This document shows, in pieces, positions 16,338 through 24,084 of a DNA stretch of 41,563 bases. Location: contig JACPDR010000050.1 of NCBI GenBank assembly GCA_016183935.1, positions 1 through 41,563 on the forward strand, read 5' to 3'. This DNA is from Caulobacterales bacterium. GTDB taxonomy: Bacteria > Pseudomonadota > Alphaproteobacteria > Caulobacterales > Caulobacteraceae. Both the position numbers and the translations under genes were made by a program. The stretch's first letter is position 1. The number at the start of each line of letters is the position of its first letter. The notes below the pieces were generated by a model, which worked only from the letters and a program-made list of their open reading frames with translations, had not been told where the DNA came from and ran no database searches.

Positions 16338-17054
16338 TTATTGCGGCGCCTGGAACCGGGTGGTGAAGGTCACCCGGGCGCCGGTCGCTGCGCCGTCGAC
16401 GGTGCGGGGCGAAAGCCGCGCGCGACGGGTGCCGGCCATGGCCGCCTGTCCGAAGCCCATGCCGGAAGGTTCTTCCGACACGATCCGGCAGTCCGACATG
16501 GTGCCGCTCGGAGCGACCAGGCAGTTCAGCACCACCCGACCCGTTTCCACGCCGCGGGACAGGGCCCGTTCCGGGAACTCGCCTTGCGGCTGACGCGCCC
16601 AGCTCGGGTTGGTGATCACCGACGGCTTCGGCGGCGGAGGCGGCAGCGGGATCGTCACCGGTCCGTCGATGCGGCCCGGCGGGATCGTCGAGGCGATCCG
16701 GTCTTCCTTCGGCGTCGGCGGCACCGGAAGCGGCGGCACCGGCAGAGTCACCGGAAGAGGAGCCGGGACCCGCACCTGCAGCTTGGGCGGCGGCGCCGTT
16801 TCGGGCGGCGGCGGCGGCGGCGGCGGGGGCGGAGGCGGCGGCGGGATCGGTTCGATCAGCTCGACGTCGACCGCGTCGTCCGAATAGCTGATCTCACGCA
16901 GCTTGAACTGGGCGTTGACGAAATAGAAGGCCAGCAACCCGAACAGCAGGCACACCACCACGACGCTGGCGATGAACACATGCGGAGGGACGCCAAAGAG
17001 GCCCTTCGCCTTCGGCGGATCGTAGCGACTGCGATGATATTCGACGTCTGTCAT
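16338..17054 (-). CDS. tonB: Energy transducer TonB
   Basis: This 238-aa inner-membrane-anchored periplasmic protein transmits proton-motive force to outer-membrane TonB-dependent receptors. It has a short cytoplasmic N-terminus and one membrane helix (about residues 27-47, VFIASVVVVCLLFGLLAFYF). An acidic VDVELIEP segment leads into a run of about 14 consecutive prolines and a Pro-rich spacer to about residue 150. The C-terminal TonB domain carries a Cys pair in VLNCLVAPSGTMSDCRIV. The proline run is encoded by a near-perfect GGC/GGG repeat (about 16804-16845), a slippage-prone stretch. The ATG at 17054 is preferred over an upstream open frame that overlaps exbD. It is the last gene of the operon. 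Confidence 0.93.
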   Translation of the reverse strand: MTDVEYHRSRYDPPKAKGLFGVPPHVFIASVVVVCLLFGLLAFYFVNAQFKLREISYSDDAVDVELIEPIPPPPPPPPPPPPPPETAPPPKLQVRVPAPLPVTLPVPPLPVPPTPKEDRIASTIPPGRIDGPVTIPLPPPPPKPSVITNPSWARQPQGEFPERALSRGVETGRVVLNCLVAPSGTMSDCRIVSEEPSGMGFGQAAMAGTRRARLSPRTVDGAATGARVTFTTRFQAPQ

Positions 17055-17067
17055 GTTCTCACCGCTC

Positions 17068-17511
17068 CTACTTCGTCGTCTGCTCTTCGCCGACCAGGGC
17101 GACGCTGTAGAAACCACTGTCCTGAAGCGAGTTCATGACCTGCATGAAATCGCCGTACCGGGTCGTCTGATCCGAACGGATGAAGATCCGCTCGTCCGAC
17201 GGCGTCTTGTTGCCGATCAGACCGAGCAGTTCCGTACCGACGGCGTCGGGTCCCGCCGTAATCTCGTTGTCGCCGATATAGACGCGGGAATCGGCCTGGA
17301 TCGACACAAAGAAGGGCTTCGGCGGGTTCTCTTGCGGCTCGGCGACCGCGACCGGCAGTTTCACCACCACCGACACGGTGGCCAGCGGAGCCGCCACCAT
17401 GAAGATGATGAGCAGGACAAGCATGATGTCCACGAACGGCGTGACGTTAATCTCGCTGTTCTGCTCGATGGCGTACTTGCCGCCGCCGCCACCGGAGAGT
17501 TTGGCGGCCAT
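17068..17511 (-). CDS. exbD: Biopolymer transport protein ExbD
   Basis: This 147-aa protein has an N-terminal glycine-rich cytoplasmic stretch and a single membrane helix. The helix reads INVTPFVDIMLVLLIIFMVA and includes the essential Asp of the V-D-I/V-M-L motif (about residue 28). A periplasmic domain follows. ExbD forms the proton-conducting dimer inside the ExbB pentamer and energises TonB. It lies 5 bp downstream of exbB and 13 bp upstream of tonB, a tight operon. Confidence 0.95.
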   Translation of the reverse strand: MAAKLSGGGGGKYAIEQNSEINVTPFVDIMLVLLIIFMVAAPLATVSVVVKLPVAVAEPQENPPKPFFVSIQADSRVYIGDNEITAGPDAVGTELLGLIGNKTPSDERIFIRSDQTTRYGDFMQVMNSLQDSGFYSVALVGEEQTTK

Positions 17512-17516
17512 CCGGG

Positions 17517-18425
17517 TTACGCCCCCTTGTCGAGGTTACGCGACACGGCGTTCATCAGCTCGGCGTTGAAGCCGTCCGAACGGGTGCCGTAGGCCGCGAT
17601 GCGGGTGTTGAAGTAGTTGTAGAAGATAACCGCCGGGATAGCCGCGAACAGGCCGATACCCGTGGCCAGCAGCGCTTCCGAGATACCCGGGGCCACCGAG
17701 GCCAGGTTGGTCGTGTTGGTGTTCGCGATGCCGATGAACGAGTTCATGACGCCGTAAACGGTGCCGAACAGACCGATGAACGGAGCGGTCGAGCCGACGG
17801 AGGCCATGAACTGCTGGCCGCCCGAGAGGCGCTTGGCCATGCCCGACTGAACGGCCGAAACGGCGGCCTGGGCGCGGTTGATCGCGGAGTCGCGGTGATC
17901 GCCGGTGACCGAAAGGCCGGCCTGACGCGACAGTTCGACTTCGTCGGTCGCGGCGGCGGCCATGTCGGCCAGCGGGTTGCCTTCGAACTCTTCCGAGGTG
18001 GCCACGCGACGCATGTCGGCGATCGTGCGGGTCTGACGGAAGGCTTCCAGGAAGCGGTCGGTGGTGCGGTTCAGGGCGCCGAACTCGAACAGCTTGATGA
18101 GCAGGATCACCCAGGTGAACACCGAGGCGAGCAGCAGGCCGATCATCACGACCTTAACGACGATGTCCGCATCCATGAACATCTTGGCCGGGGTGAGCTT
18201 GCCGTGGCTTTCGGCAGCCGGCTCGGCGTCAGCGGCGGCCGGGGCCGCCTCGGCGGCCGGAGCCGCGTCCGTGGGGGCCACGACCGCGTCGGTGGCGGTC
18301 GGAGCTTCGGCGGTCGCCGGAGCGGCCGGGGCGGGGGCATCCTGCGCGAGGACCGGCGTACCGGCCATCAGCACGGCGGCGCCGGCCATGGCCAGGAGGA
18401 TGTTGGTCTTCTTGATATCGAGCAT
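17517..18425 (-). CDS. exbB: MotA/TolQ/ExbB proton-channel protein ExbB
   Basis: This 302-aa polytopic protein has a signal sequence (residues about 1-27, ending VLAQ). An Ala/Pro/Glu-rich, low-complexity periplasmic segment of about 55 residues follows, then the ExbB core. Membrane helices are visible near 90-112 (VVKVVMIGLLLASVFTWVILL), about 205-230 (SVGSTAPFIGLFGTVYGVM, the TM2 motif) and about 245-270 (LLATGIGLFAAIPAVIFYNYF). ExbB assembles with ExbD to power TonB. The extra N-terminal periplasmic domain is the long ExbB form known in many alpha- and gammaproteobacteria. The ATG at 18425 has CAGGAA about 13 bp upstream. The 386-bp region upstream probably holds the promoter. Confidence 0.93.
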   Translation of the reverse strand: MLDIKKTNILLAMAGAAVLMAGTPVLAQDAPAPAAPATAEAPTATDAVVAPTDAAPAAEAAPAAADAEPAAESHGKLTPAKMFMDADIVVKVVMIGLLLASVFTWVILLIKLFEFGALNRTTDRFLEAFRQTRTIADMRRVATSEEFEGNPLADMAAAATDEVELSRQAGLSVTGDHRDSAINRAQAAVSAVQSGMAKRLSGGQQFMASVGSTAPFIGLFGTVYGVMNSFIGIANTNTTNLASVAPGISEALLATGIGLFAAIPAVIFYNYFNTRIAAYGTRSDGFNAELMNAVSRNLDKGA

Positions 18426-18811
18426 AGTTCGCCAGTTCCTGCTTTTTTGGTCTGACTCGTGGAACCCTGAGGAACGGCCGCAGACGACGACCGTCCCCCC
18501 ATGAAAATCTCGTCTGCAGCGCGGGGTTTTATCGAACCCCGGTCTGCGGAACGCCTCCTGACGCTTCCGGTTGCCTGTCGGCTTCCGGGGCGATGTCGAC
18601 GGCGGTGGGACCCGTTTGAATCCCGCTTCCGCCGACCGCTCGCCAAGGAAAGCGGTCCCGCTCCCTTTGGCGAACGCTTATCAGAGCGTCAAGTGCGCAG
18701 CCGCGCTTTTCCCCTTGCGAGGGAGGAAGCGCGTCCAACACCGAGGATTGGGGCTGAAAGCGACAATTTCATGATGGGTGGACGCCGATTTCCGGAGAGG
18801 CCGAAAAGCGA
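18426..18811. other. Gene-free region upstream of exbB
   Basis: No convincing gene is present; the long plus-strand frame here runs through tRNA-Phe and is spurious. Two hairpins lie close to exbB. GGGGTT/AACCCC is at 18523-18540. A CAGACGA/TCGTCTG pair is at 18481-18487 and 18510-18516. The operon promoter must be here, but I see no clear -35/-10 pair and no Fur-type box. At 18662-18692 is a short ACGCT/AGCGT hairpin with no clear role. Confidence 0.5.
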
Positions 18812-18887
18812 TGGTGCCTGGGGGCGGATTCGAACCACCGACACGCGGATTTTCAATCCGCTGCTCTACCAACTGAGCTACCCAGGC
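18812..18887 (-). tRNA. tRNA-Phe (anticodon GAA)
   Basis: This 76-nt cloverleaf on the minus strand has acceptor GCCTGGG/CCCAGGC, anticodon loop TTGAAAA (GAA), T loop GGTTCGAATCC, discriminator A and encoded CCA. It lies immediately downstream of yacG on the same strand. Confidence 0.96.
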
Positions 18888-18913
18888 GAGGCGTCCATTC
18901 GCGAGAGCGGCGT

Positions 18914-18941
18914 CTATAGGCGAGCCGTTTTCAGGTGTCCA
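18914..18941 (-). promoter_or_regulatory. Predicted sigma70-type promoter of tRNA-Phe
   Basis: TGGACA (18936-18941) and CTATAG (18914-18919) are 16 bp apart on the minus strand, with the -10 ending 27 bp before the tRNA. It sits just after the yacG stop, so the tRNA can be made independently of the murA cluster. Confidence 0.45.
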
Positions 18942-18950
18942 GCGGTCTTG

Positions 18951-19115
18951 TCAGCCTTCGGCGTCCTCGTCGGGCGGGGTCTCGTCCGACGCTCCGGGGA
19001 TCGCATAGGAGCCGGCGAACCAGCGCTGCAGATCGACGTCGGCGCAGCGTTTGGAGCAGAACGGCTTGTATTTCTCGTCCGCCGGCGCGCGCCGGCAAAT
19101 GGGACAGGTCGCCAT
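18951..19115 (-). CDS. yacG: DNA gyrase inhibitor YacG
   Basis: This 54-aa zinc-finger protein begins MATCPICRRAPADEKYKPFC and continues SKRCADVDLQRWFAGSY. The four zinc ligands are the CPIC pair and the FCSKRC pair, exactly the YacG pattern. The LQRWFAGSYAIP segment is also diagnostic. YacG binds GyrB and blocks DNA binding by gyrase in the characterised homologue. The C-terminal tail is acidic (DETPPDEDAEG). The gene starts 4 bp after the RNase E/G-like stop, as the last protein gene of the cluster, before tRNA-Phe. Confidence 0.93.
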   Translation of the reverse strand: MATCPICRRAPADEKYKPFCSKRCADVDLQRWFAGSYAIPGASDETPPDEDAEG

Positions 19116-19119
19116 CGAT

Positions 19120-20151
19120 TCAGCCTTCGTCGATTTCCACGCGGCCCGGCAGCGCCGGATCGGCCTTCACCCGCGCCCGCGGGCCGAGCCGCGCCGTCAG
19201 CGACTCCGCCATGTCGGCGATCGTCGGCGGACAGCGCAGCGTCAGATAGGGCGCCGCCGTATCGGCCGCCAGCGCCAGCGCCAGCCGCCGCACCGCGTCG
19301 ATCGCCCGCGTCTCCACCGTCGGTCGGCCGTCCAGCCCGTTCAGCCGCTCCTCGAGCGGTGTGGTCCGCCACGGCAGGGACAGCATCAGCACCCCGAAGC
19401 GGTTGACCGGCCCGTAGGCGATCGCCGGGTCGTCCCCGAACGACGCCTTCGCCGCCGCCAGCATCGCCGCGCCGTCGTGGCCCGCCCCGACCAGGTCGAC
19501 GGCCACCAGCCCGCCCCAGCCCTTCAGCCGGATCATCCGCGCCGCCTGCATCAGCCCGTCGCGATTCGCCCGTCCCTTGTCGCGCCGCCCGTCGCGCCCC
19601 GGCGCGGCGGCGTGGTCGATGTCCACCGCCACCAGCGCCCGCGTCCGCTCCACCGACAGGCGGACGCCCAGATGGGCGAACAGGGCGCCGGGCGCCAGCG
19701 CCTCCTCCTCCACCTCGAGGCTCGCGCGCATCGCCGCCGGCCCGGTCATGACCTCGGCCCCGGGCGCCAGACGCGCCAGCGTCTCCGCCACCGTGGGCGC
19801 CGCGCGCAGCAGGCGCGGCTCGCCCTCCCCCGCCCCGATCAGGCGCAGGGCCGGACCCTTCTGTTCGCGGGGCTCGGCCGAGACCTCGACCTCGACCTTC
19901 TGGCCGACCGCGACCCGGTCGCTCTTCCGCAACGGCAGGAAACCGAACGGCTCCGGCGCGCCCAGGTCGACGAACGCCCCCTTCAGGCCGGGATCGACGG
20001 CGGCGACCCGGCCGATCGCGCCGGCCCCGAGCCTGTGCTGCGGGCGGTCGCTCTCTCTCTGTATAAGAAGGCGCTCGAAACGGCCGTTCCGGACGACCAT
20101 GCCCCGGACCTCGCCGGGCGAGTCGTCCAGAAAGACTTCAAGCTCGCTCAC
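19120..20151 (-). CDS. rng: Short ribonuclease E/G-family protein
   Basis: This 343-aa homologue of the RNase E/G catalytic region has an S1-like part at residues about 40-100 (AIGRVAAVDPGLKGAFVDLG, FGFLPLRKSD). A core with RALVAVDIDHA follows. RMIRLKGWGGLVAVDLVGAG carries an Asp (about 219) aligned with catalytic Asp303 of E. coli RNase E. Asp240/241, before PVNRFGVLMLS, align with Asp346. It is over 100 residues shorter than RNase G (about 489 aa), and the C-terminal zinc-link cysteines are absent, so activity and oligomerisation may differ. The start is GTG at 20151, whose GTGA overlaps the maf stop. This start is preferred because it gives SELEVFLDD and 4-bp coupling. Confidence 0.82.
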   Translation of the reverse strand: MSELEVFLDDSPGEVRGMVVRNGRFERLLIQRESDRPQHRLGAGAIGRVAAVDPGLKGAFVDLGAPEPFGFLPLRKSDRVAVGQKVEVEVSAEPREQKGPALRLIGAGEGEPRLLRAAPTVAETLARLAPGAEVMTGPAAMRASLEVEEEALAPGALFAHLGVRLSVERTRALVAVDIDHAAAPGRDGRRDKGRANRDGLMQAARMIRLKGWGGLVAVDLVGAGHDGAAMLAAAKASFGDDPAIAYGPVNRFGVLMLSLPWRTTPLEERLNGLDGRPTVETRAIDAVRRLALALAADTAAPYLTLRCPPTIADMAESLTARLGPRARVKADPALPGRVEIDEG

Positions 20152-20726
20152 CCGGCCCGCCAGCCGGCTCCGGCCAGCAGGTTGACCGTCTCGTGCAGCG
20201 GCAGGCCGACGATGGCGGGATAGCTGCCCACGATTCGGGTCACGAAGGCCCCCGCCCGACCTTGGATGCCGTAGCCCCCGGCCTTGCCGCGCCATTCGTT
20301 CGAGCGGACATAGGCGGCGATCTCCGCGTCGGACAGCGCCTTGAACGACACCCGCGCCTCGACCACCCGGTGCCGGATCGTCCCCCCGGCCGCGACGGCG
20401 ACGCCGGTGAAGACCCGGTGGTTGCGTCCGGATATCAGTTTCAGGAAGCGCACCGCCTCCGCCTCGTCGGCCGCCTTCTCCAGCAGCCGGCGGCCCACCG
20501 CCACCACCGTATCGGCCGCCAGCACCACGGCGTCGGGCGCCCGCGCGGCGACCACCTCGGCCTTGCTCCGCGCGAGGCGGGCGGCGAGGCGCGGCGGCGT
20601 CTCGTCCTTCAGGGGCGTTTCGTCGATGTCGGCGGGTTCGATGCGGTCCGGCGTGATGCCGACCAGCGCCAGCAATTCCACGCGGCGCGGGCTGGCCGAC
20701 GCCAGCACCAGTTCGGGACGCGACAA
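20148..20726 (-). CDS. maf: Maf-family nucleoside triphosphate pyrophosphatase
   Basis: This 192-aa house-cleaning enzyme hydrolyses non-canonical or methylated nucleotides (dTTP/UTP or m7GTP subfamilies) to the monophosphate. Diagnostic motifs are LASASPRRVELLALVGI at the N-terminus, VVLAADTVVAVGRRLLEKA, and YGIQGRAGAFVTRIVGSYPAIVGLPL near the end. The ending Y-G-I-Q-G-x-A is the YhdE/YceF-type signature. It lies between infA (11-bp gap) and the RNase E/G-like gene (4-bp overlap). Confidence 0.93.
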   Translation of the reverse strand: MSRPELVLASASPRRVELLALVGITPDRIEPADIDETPLKDETPPRLAARLARSKAEVVAARAPDAVVLAADTVVAVGRRLLEKAADEAEAVRFLKLISGRNHRVFTGVAVAAGGTIRHRVVEARVSFKALSDAEIAAYVRSNEWRGKAGGYGIQGRAGAFVTRIVGSYPAIVGLPLHETVNLLAGAGWRAG

Positions 20727-20737
20727 CGCGCGTCCCC

Positions 20738-20956
20738 TTACTTGAAGCGGTAGGTGATGCGGCCCTTGGTCAGGTCGTAGGGCGTCATCTCGACCAGGAC
20801 CTTGTCGCCGGCCAGCACGCGGATGCGGTTCTTGCGCATCTTGCCCGCGGTGTGGGCGATGATCTCGTGGTCGTTCTCGAGCGTCACCCGGAACGTGGCG
20901 TTCGGCAGCAGTTCGCTGACGGTGCCGGGAAACTCGAGCAGTTCTTCCTTAGCCAT
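20738..20956 (-). CDS. infA: Translation initiation factor IF-1
   Basis: This 72-aa OB-fold protein binds the ribosomal A site during initiation. The sequence is the canonical one: [20 protein letters not shown], then [20 protein letters not shown] and a [15 protein letters not shown] ending. The ATG at 20956 is the universal family start; the frame is open six codons upstream. It follows the UPF0262 gene by about 100 bp and is the likely most highly expressed gene of the cluster. Confidence 0.97.
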   Translation of the reverse strand: MAKEELLEFPGTVSELLPNATFRVTLENDHEIIAHTAGKMRKNRIRVLAGDKVLVEMTPYDLTKGRITYRFK

Positions 20957-21059
20957 GCGGCCTCTCGCGCCCAATGAATATGCGTCCGGGCGCGCGCCGG
21001 GCGGGAGCGCGCGTCGTCAAGGTGCGGCGTAATGCCTGAAAACGTCGGGATAGTCGAGA

Positions 21060-21524
21060 TCAACCGCGCCGGTACAGCGCGGTCACCAGGGTGAACAGCC
21101 GCCGCGCCGTTTCGTGGTCGACGGCGATCTTGCCGTCGAGGCGGGCCCTGAGCAGTTCGGCGCCTTCGTTGTGCAGGCCGCGCCGGCCCATGTCGACGGC
21201 CTCGATCTGGCCCGGCGAGGTGCCGCGCAGCGCTTCGTAATAGCTGTCGCAGATGCCGATATAGTCCTTCACCACCTTGTTCAGCGGGTTCAGGGACAGG
21301 CCATGGGCCTTGCTGAAATCCGGTCCGGCGATATCGAACACCAGCCGCCCGTCCAGCAGGGACAGCTTCAGCCTGTAGGGCCCGCCGTTCGCCCCGGCCG
21401 GCTCGAAGCTGTTCTTCTCGACCAGGTCGAAGATGGCCACCCGGCGCTCGTGCTCGATCTCGGCCGTCGCGGCCGGCAGGGTCGCCGGGTCCAGTTCGAC
21501 GGAGGCCAGGCGATGCTCGCTCAC
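21060..21524 (-). CDS. UPF0262 family protein
   Basis: This 154-aa alphaproteobacterial family of unknown function begins [19 protein letters not shown], with the hallmark [18 protein letters not shown]. Later it carries [24 protein letters not shown] and ends in a helical [20 protein letters not shown]. It is soluble, with no signal. The start is GTG at 21524, and its GTGA overlaps the upstream DUF2948 stop. In many alphaproteobacteria this gene follows hisD, which is missing here. Confidence 0.88.
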   Translation of the reverse strand: MSEHRLASVELDPATLPAATAEIEHERRVAIFDLVEKNSFEPAGANGGPYRLKLSLLDGRLVFDIAGPDFSKAHGLSLNPLNKVVKDYIGICDSYYEALRGTSPGQIEAVDMGRRGLHNEGAELLRARLDGKIAVDHETARRLFTLVTALYRRG

Positions 21525-22000
21525 GCCGGCTCCGACCCTTCGGCCAGGTGGGTCGGAGCGACCTTGGCCGGCCAGCGCTCGGACAGGTCGGTCAGCACCG
21601 CATCGAGGCATTCGACGTCGATGCGCAGGTCCCCGCCGCCCGCGAACATCATGATGACGCGGCCGCCCGGCGCCTCGCCCGGCTCGAAATCCATGGCCAG
21701 CAGCTCCAGCGCGTGCTCCGGCCCGCGCGGCAGGCGCCGGCTCTTGACCGAAAGCACGTCACCGAACTGCATCGCCGACATCACCCGCGTGCCGCCGCAC
21801 TCCCAGCAGAACCGGCTGAGCGCCAGCGTCACCCGCCGGGCCTGCGGCTCCCAGGCGATGTCGACGGGCCGCAGGATGGCGTCCTGCAGCGCGGCGGAGA
21901 TGATGTGCAGGTCGTCGGCGTCCTCGGCGAGCAGGCGCAGCGGCTCGACGGCCGATCCGGTCGGCGGGGTGTCGTCGGCGGTGGGCGCCTCAGTGCTCAT
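21521..22000 (-). CDS. DUF2948 family protein
   Basis: This 159-aa protein of an alphaproteobacterial family is typically found directly after murA. After a disordered N-terminal 18 residues come [35 protein letters not shown] and a C-terminal [22 protein letters not shown]. The Cys pair in CWEC could bind metal. It overlaps the murA end by 11 bp and the next gene by 4 bp, so all three are co-translated. The function is unknown. Confidence 0.85.
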   Translation of the reverse strand: MSTEAPTADDTPPTGSAVEPLRLLAEDADDLHIISAALQDAILRPVDIAWEPQARRVTLALSRFCWECGGTRVMSAMQFGDVLSVKSRRLPRGPEHALELLAMDFEPGEAPGGRVIMMFAGGGDLRIDVECLDAVLTDLSERWPAKVAPTHLAEGSEPA

Positions 22001-23279
22001 GGTCCTCGCCCTTGATCCGGCGGATTTGCGCGCCGCAGGCTCCGAGCTTCTCCTCCAGTCGCTCGAACCCGCGGTCCAGATGATACACGCGTCCGACGGT
22101 GGTTTCGCCCTCCGCGACGAGTCCGGCGATCACCAGGCTGACCGAGGCCCGCAGATCGGTGGCCATGACCTGGGCGCCGTGCAGCACCTCGACGCCCCGG
22201 ACCACCGCCTCGCCGGCGTGGACCGAGATGTCGGCCCCGAGCCGCGCCAGCTCGGGCGCGTGCATGAAGCGGTTCTCGAAGATGTTCTCGTGGATGACGC
22301 TGTCGCCCTCGGCGGTGGTCATCAGCGCCATGAACTGGGCCTGCAGGTCGGTGGCGAAGCCTGGATAGACCTCGGTGGCGACGTTGACGGCCTTCAGCCG
22401 CAGCGCCGGGTCGCGCCTGACGATCACCCCGTCGGCGGTCGGCGTCACCTCGACCCCGGCCTCGACCATCTTGTCGGTCAGCGCCTGCATCAGTTCGGGC
22501 CGCGCCCGGGTCAGGCGCACCTCGCCCCCCGCCATCGCGGCGGCCACGGCGTAGGAGCCCATCTCGATCCGGTCGGCGATGACCGGCCATTCGGTCCCGC
22601 CCAGAGAGGCCACGCCGGTGATGACCAGTTCGTCGGTGTCGATTCCCTCGACCCTGGCGCCCATGGCCACGAGGCAGCGGGCCAGGTCGCCGATCTCCGG
22701 CTCGCGCGCGGCCTTCTTCAGCACCGTCACGCCGTCGGCCAGCACCGCCGCCAGCATGGCGTGCTCGGTGGCGCCGACCGAGACGAACGGGAACTCGATC
22801 TCGGCGCCCTTCAGGCCCTTCGGCGCGCGGGCGATGACATAGCCCTCGTCCAGCTCGATCTCGACGCCCATGGCGGTCAGGGCCTGCAGGTGCAGATCGA
22901 CCGGCCGCGCCCCGATGGTGCAGCCGCCGGGCAGCGACACCTTGGCTTCGCCGGTGCGGGCCAGCAGGGGGCCCAGCACATTGAACGACGCCCGCATCTG
23001 CCGGACCAGGTCATAGGGAGCGAACGTCGATTCGATGCGGGCGGCGTGGAACAGCGTCTCCTGATCCTCTCCGTGGCCGTTTTCCGTCACCTCCACCCCG
23101 AGCTCGCGCAGCAGGCGGCCGAGGAACTTTGTGTCGGCCAGGCGCGGCATGTTGGTCAGGCGAAGCGGCTGATCGGTCAGGATCGAGGCGGCCATCAGCT
23201 TGAGGGCGGAATTCTTGGCGCCGCTGACCGGAATGGTTCCGTTCAGGCGAGCGCCGCCTTGGATGGCGATGCTGTCCAT
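21990..23279 (-). CDS. murA: UDP-N-acetylglucosamine 1-carboxyvinyltransferase
   Basis: This 429-aa enzyme catalyses the first committed step of peptidoglycan synthesis, transferring enolpyruvate from PEP to UDP-GlcNAc. Diagnostic sequences are [19 protein letters not shown] at the N-terminus and [17 protein letters not shown], which holds the catalytic Cys attacked by fosfomycin. RMEMGSY-type substrate contacts read [14 protein letters not shown], and [13 protein letters not shown] follows. Length and motifs are complete. It is the first gene of the cluster, which runs through DUF2948, UPF0262, infA, maf, the RNase E/G-like gene and yacG. Confidence 0.97.
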   Translation of the reverse strand: MDSIAIQGGARLNGTIPVSGAKNSALKLMAASILTDQPLRLTNMPRLADTKFLGRLLRELGVEVTENGHGEDQETLFHAARIESTFAPYDLVRQMRASFNVLGPLLARTGEAKVSLPGGCTIGARPVDLHLQALTAMGVEIELDEGYVIARAPKGLKGAEIEFPFVSVGATEHAMLAAVLADGVTVLKKAAREPEIGDLARCLVAMGARVEGIDTDELVITGVASLGGTEWPVIADRIEMGSYAVAAAMAGGEVRLTRARPELMQALTDKMVEAGVEVTPTADGVIVRRDPALRLKAVNVATEVYPGFATDLQAQFMALMTTAEGDSVIHENIFENRFMHAPELARLGADISVHAGEAVVRGVEVLHGAQVMATDLRASVSLVIAGLVAEGETTVGRVYHLDRGFERLEEKLGACGAQIRRIKGEDHEH

Positions 23280-23333
23280 GTCGTCTCTACGGGCCGGCCC
23301 AAAACGATCTGCCTGGGGCGCCGGGGGTCGGCT

Positions 23334-23362
23334 ATCTAGCCCGGACGACCGGGGTTGCGAAA
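23334..23362 (-). promoter_or_regulatory. Possible promoter of the murA cluster
   Basis: CTAGAT (23334-23339) within the palindrome GCTAGATAGC could be a -10 hexamer, with a weak TTTCGC (23357-23362) 17 bp upstream. The start would lie about 50 bp before murA. The -35 match is poor. Confidence 0.3.
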
Positions 23363-23391
23363 GGCCGTCCGATGCGGACGGCCGATGACTT

Positions 23392-23574
23392 TCAGTTGCT
23401 CGGTTTTGCGGGCTTCACCGCGCGCGCCGCCGCCTTGCGCCGCTTGAGATTGGCCCTGAGCGCCGTGGCCAGCCGCTGGGCCCGCGCCGTGGCCGGGGTC
23501 TTCGGCGGGGCCAGCGGATCCGGCAAACTGGGCGGCAGGTCCGGAAGCCGGGTCGGGATTTTCGACTCATCCAT
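23392..23574 (-). CDS. Small basic hypothetical protein
   Basis: This 60-aa protein (from the ATG at 23574) has a Pro-rich N-terminus ([18 protein letters not shown]) and a strongly basic helical C-terminus ([25 protein letters not shown]). The pattern suggests a nucleic-acid or ribosome-binding tail, but I do not recognise a family. A TTG start 15 codons upstream (23619) is possible; neither start has a clear Shine-Dalgarno. It lies between murA and tRNA-Thr, on the strand of murA. Confidence 0.6.
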   Translation of the reverse strand: MDESKIPTRLPDLPPSLPDPLAPPKTPATARAQRLATALRANLKRRKAAARAVKPAKPSN

Positions 23575-23648
23575 GGGAGGATGAGACCCGCTGCCGAACT
23601 TTTCCGCAAGCGAGAGCAATCGGGGCTTCCCCCATTGTCCCCGGTTGG

Positions 23649-23654
23649 CTATAG
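23649..23654 (+). promoter_or_regulatory. Possible -10 element of tRNA-Thr
   Basis: CTATAG lies 20 bp before the tRNA 5' end. It is identical to the -10 proposed for tRNA-Phe. The matching -35 region (CTTCCC) is weak. Confidence 0.3.
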
Positions 23655-23673
23655 GGCCGCTTCCTCAGTTTCC

Positions 23674-23748
<75 letters not shown>

Positions 23749-23756
23749 CTCATACG

Positions 23757-23787
23757 AAAGGCCCGATCCAGCCGGATCGGGCCTTTT
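23757..23787 (+). terminator. Intrinsic terminator of tRNA-Thr
   Basis: A perfect 13-bp stem (AAAGGCCCGATCC/GGATCGGGCCTTT) with loop AGCC is followed by TTTTGTCTTTC. It begins 9 bp after the tRNA. The A-rich 5' side means it can also end transcription from the right. Confidence 0.88.
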
Positions 23788-23826
23788 GTCTTTCACCACC
23801 GGGATGGTCCGGGCGCGCCGCCATAA

Positions 23827-23991
23827 CTACTCCGCGGGGGGTTGGTTCGGAGCCGGGGCCGCGGGCGCGGTCATCTCATCGCAGCAATCGTCCTTGCAGC
23901 AGCATTCACCCGCGGTTTTCGCGAACGCGGCGCCGGCGGCCAGAACAGCGGTGGCGGCGACGGCCGCAGCGATTTTCGTCTTGAGGGTCAT
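23827..23991 (-). CDS. Cysteine-rich secreted small protein, possible metal binder
   Basis: This 54-aa precursor starts at the ATG at 23991, with AGGAG at 24002-24006. The signal peptide (MTLKTKIAAAVAATAVLAAG...AFA) leaves a mature peptide of about 29 residues. Its centre is GECCCKDDCCDEM: five Cys in seven coding positions mixed with Asp/Glu/Lys, then a Pro/Ala tail. Such clusters commonly bind soft metals (Cu, Zn, Cd) or form disulphides, but no characterised family is recognised. It is absent from most size-filtered gene calls. It lies between the tRNA-Thr terminator and a Tyr/Gly-rich secreted protein on the same strand. Confidence 0.7.
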   Translation of the reverse strand: MTLKTKIAAAVAATAVLAAGAAFAKTAGECCCKDDCCDEMTAPAAPAPNQPPAE

Positions 23992-24084
23992 CGTCCGACG
24001 GCTCCTGATTTCAACAACGTCCGACCTCCGCCTTACCACGGATGCCCCTCGTGTATAATCGGGAGGGCTCCCGGGCCGACACTA

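Noticed and set aside
18426..18811. Fur box upstream of exbB-exbD-tonB
   Set aside because: Expected from the function, but no TGATAAT-type dyad is visible.
18501..19406. Plus-strand frame of 301 codons
   Set aside because: It translates the tRNA-Phe gene (typical false peptide GRIRTTDTRIFNPLLYQLSYPG-like) and the antisense of yacG and the RNase E/G-like gene.
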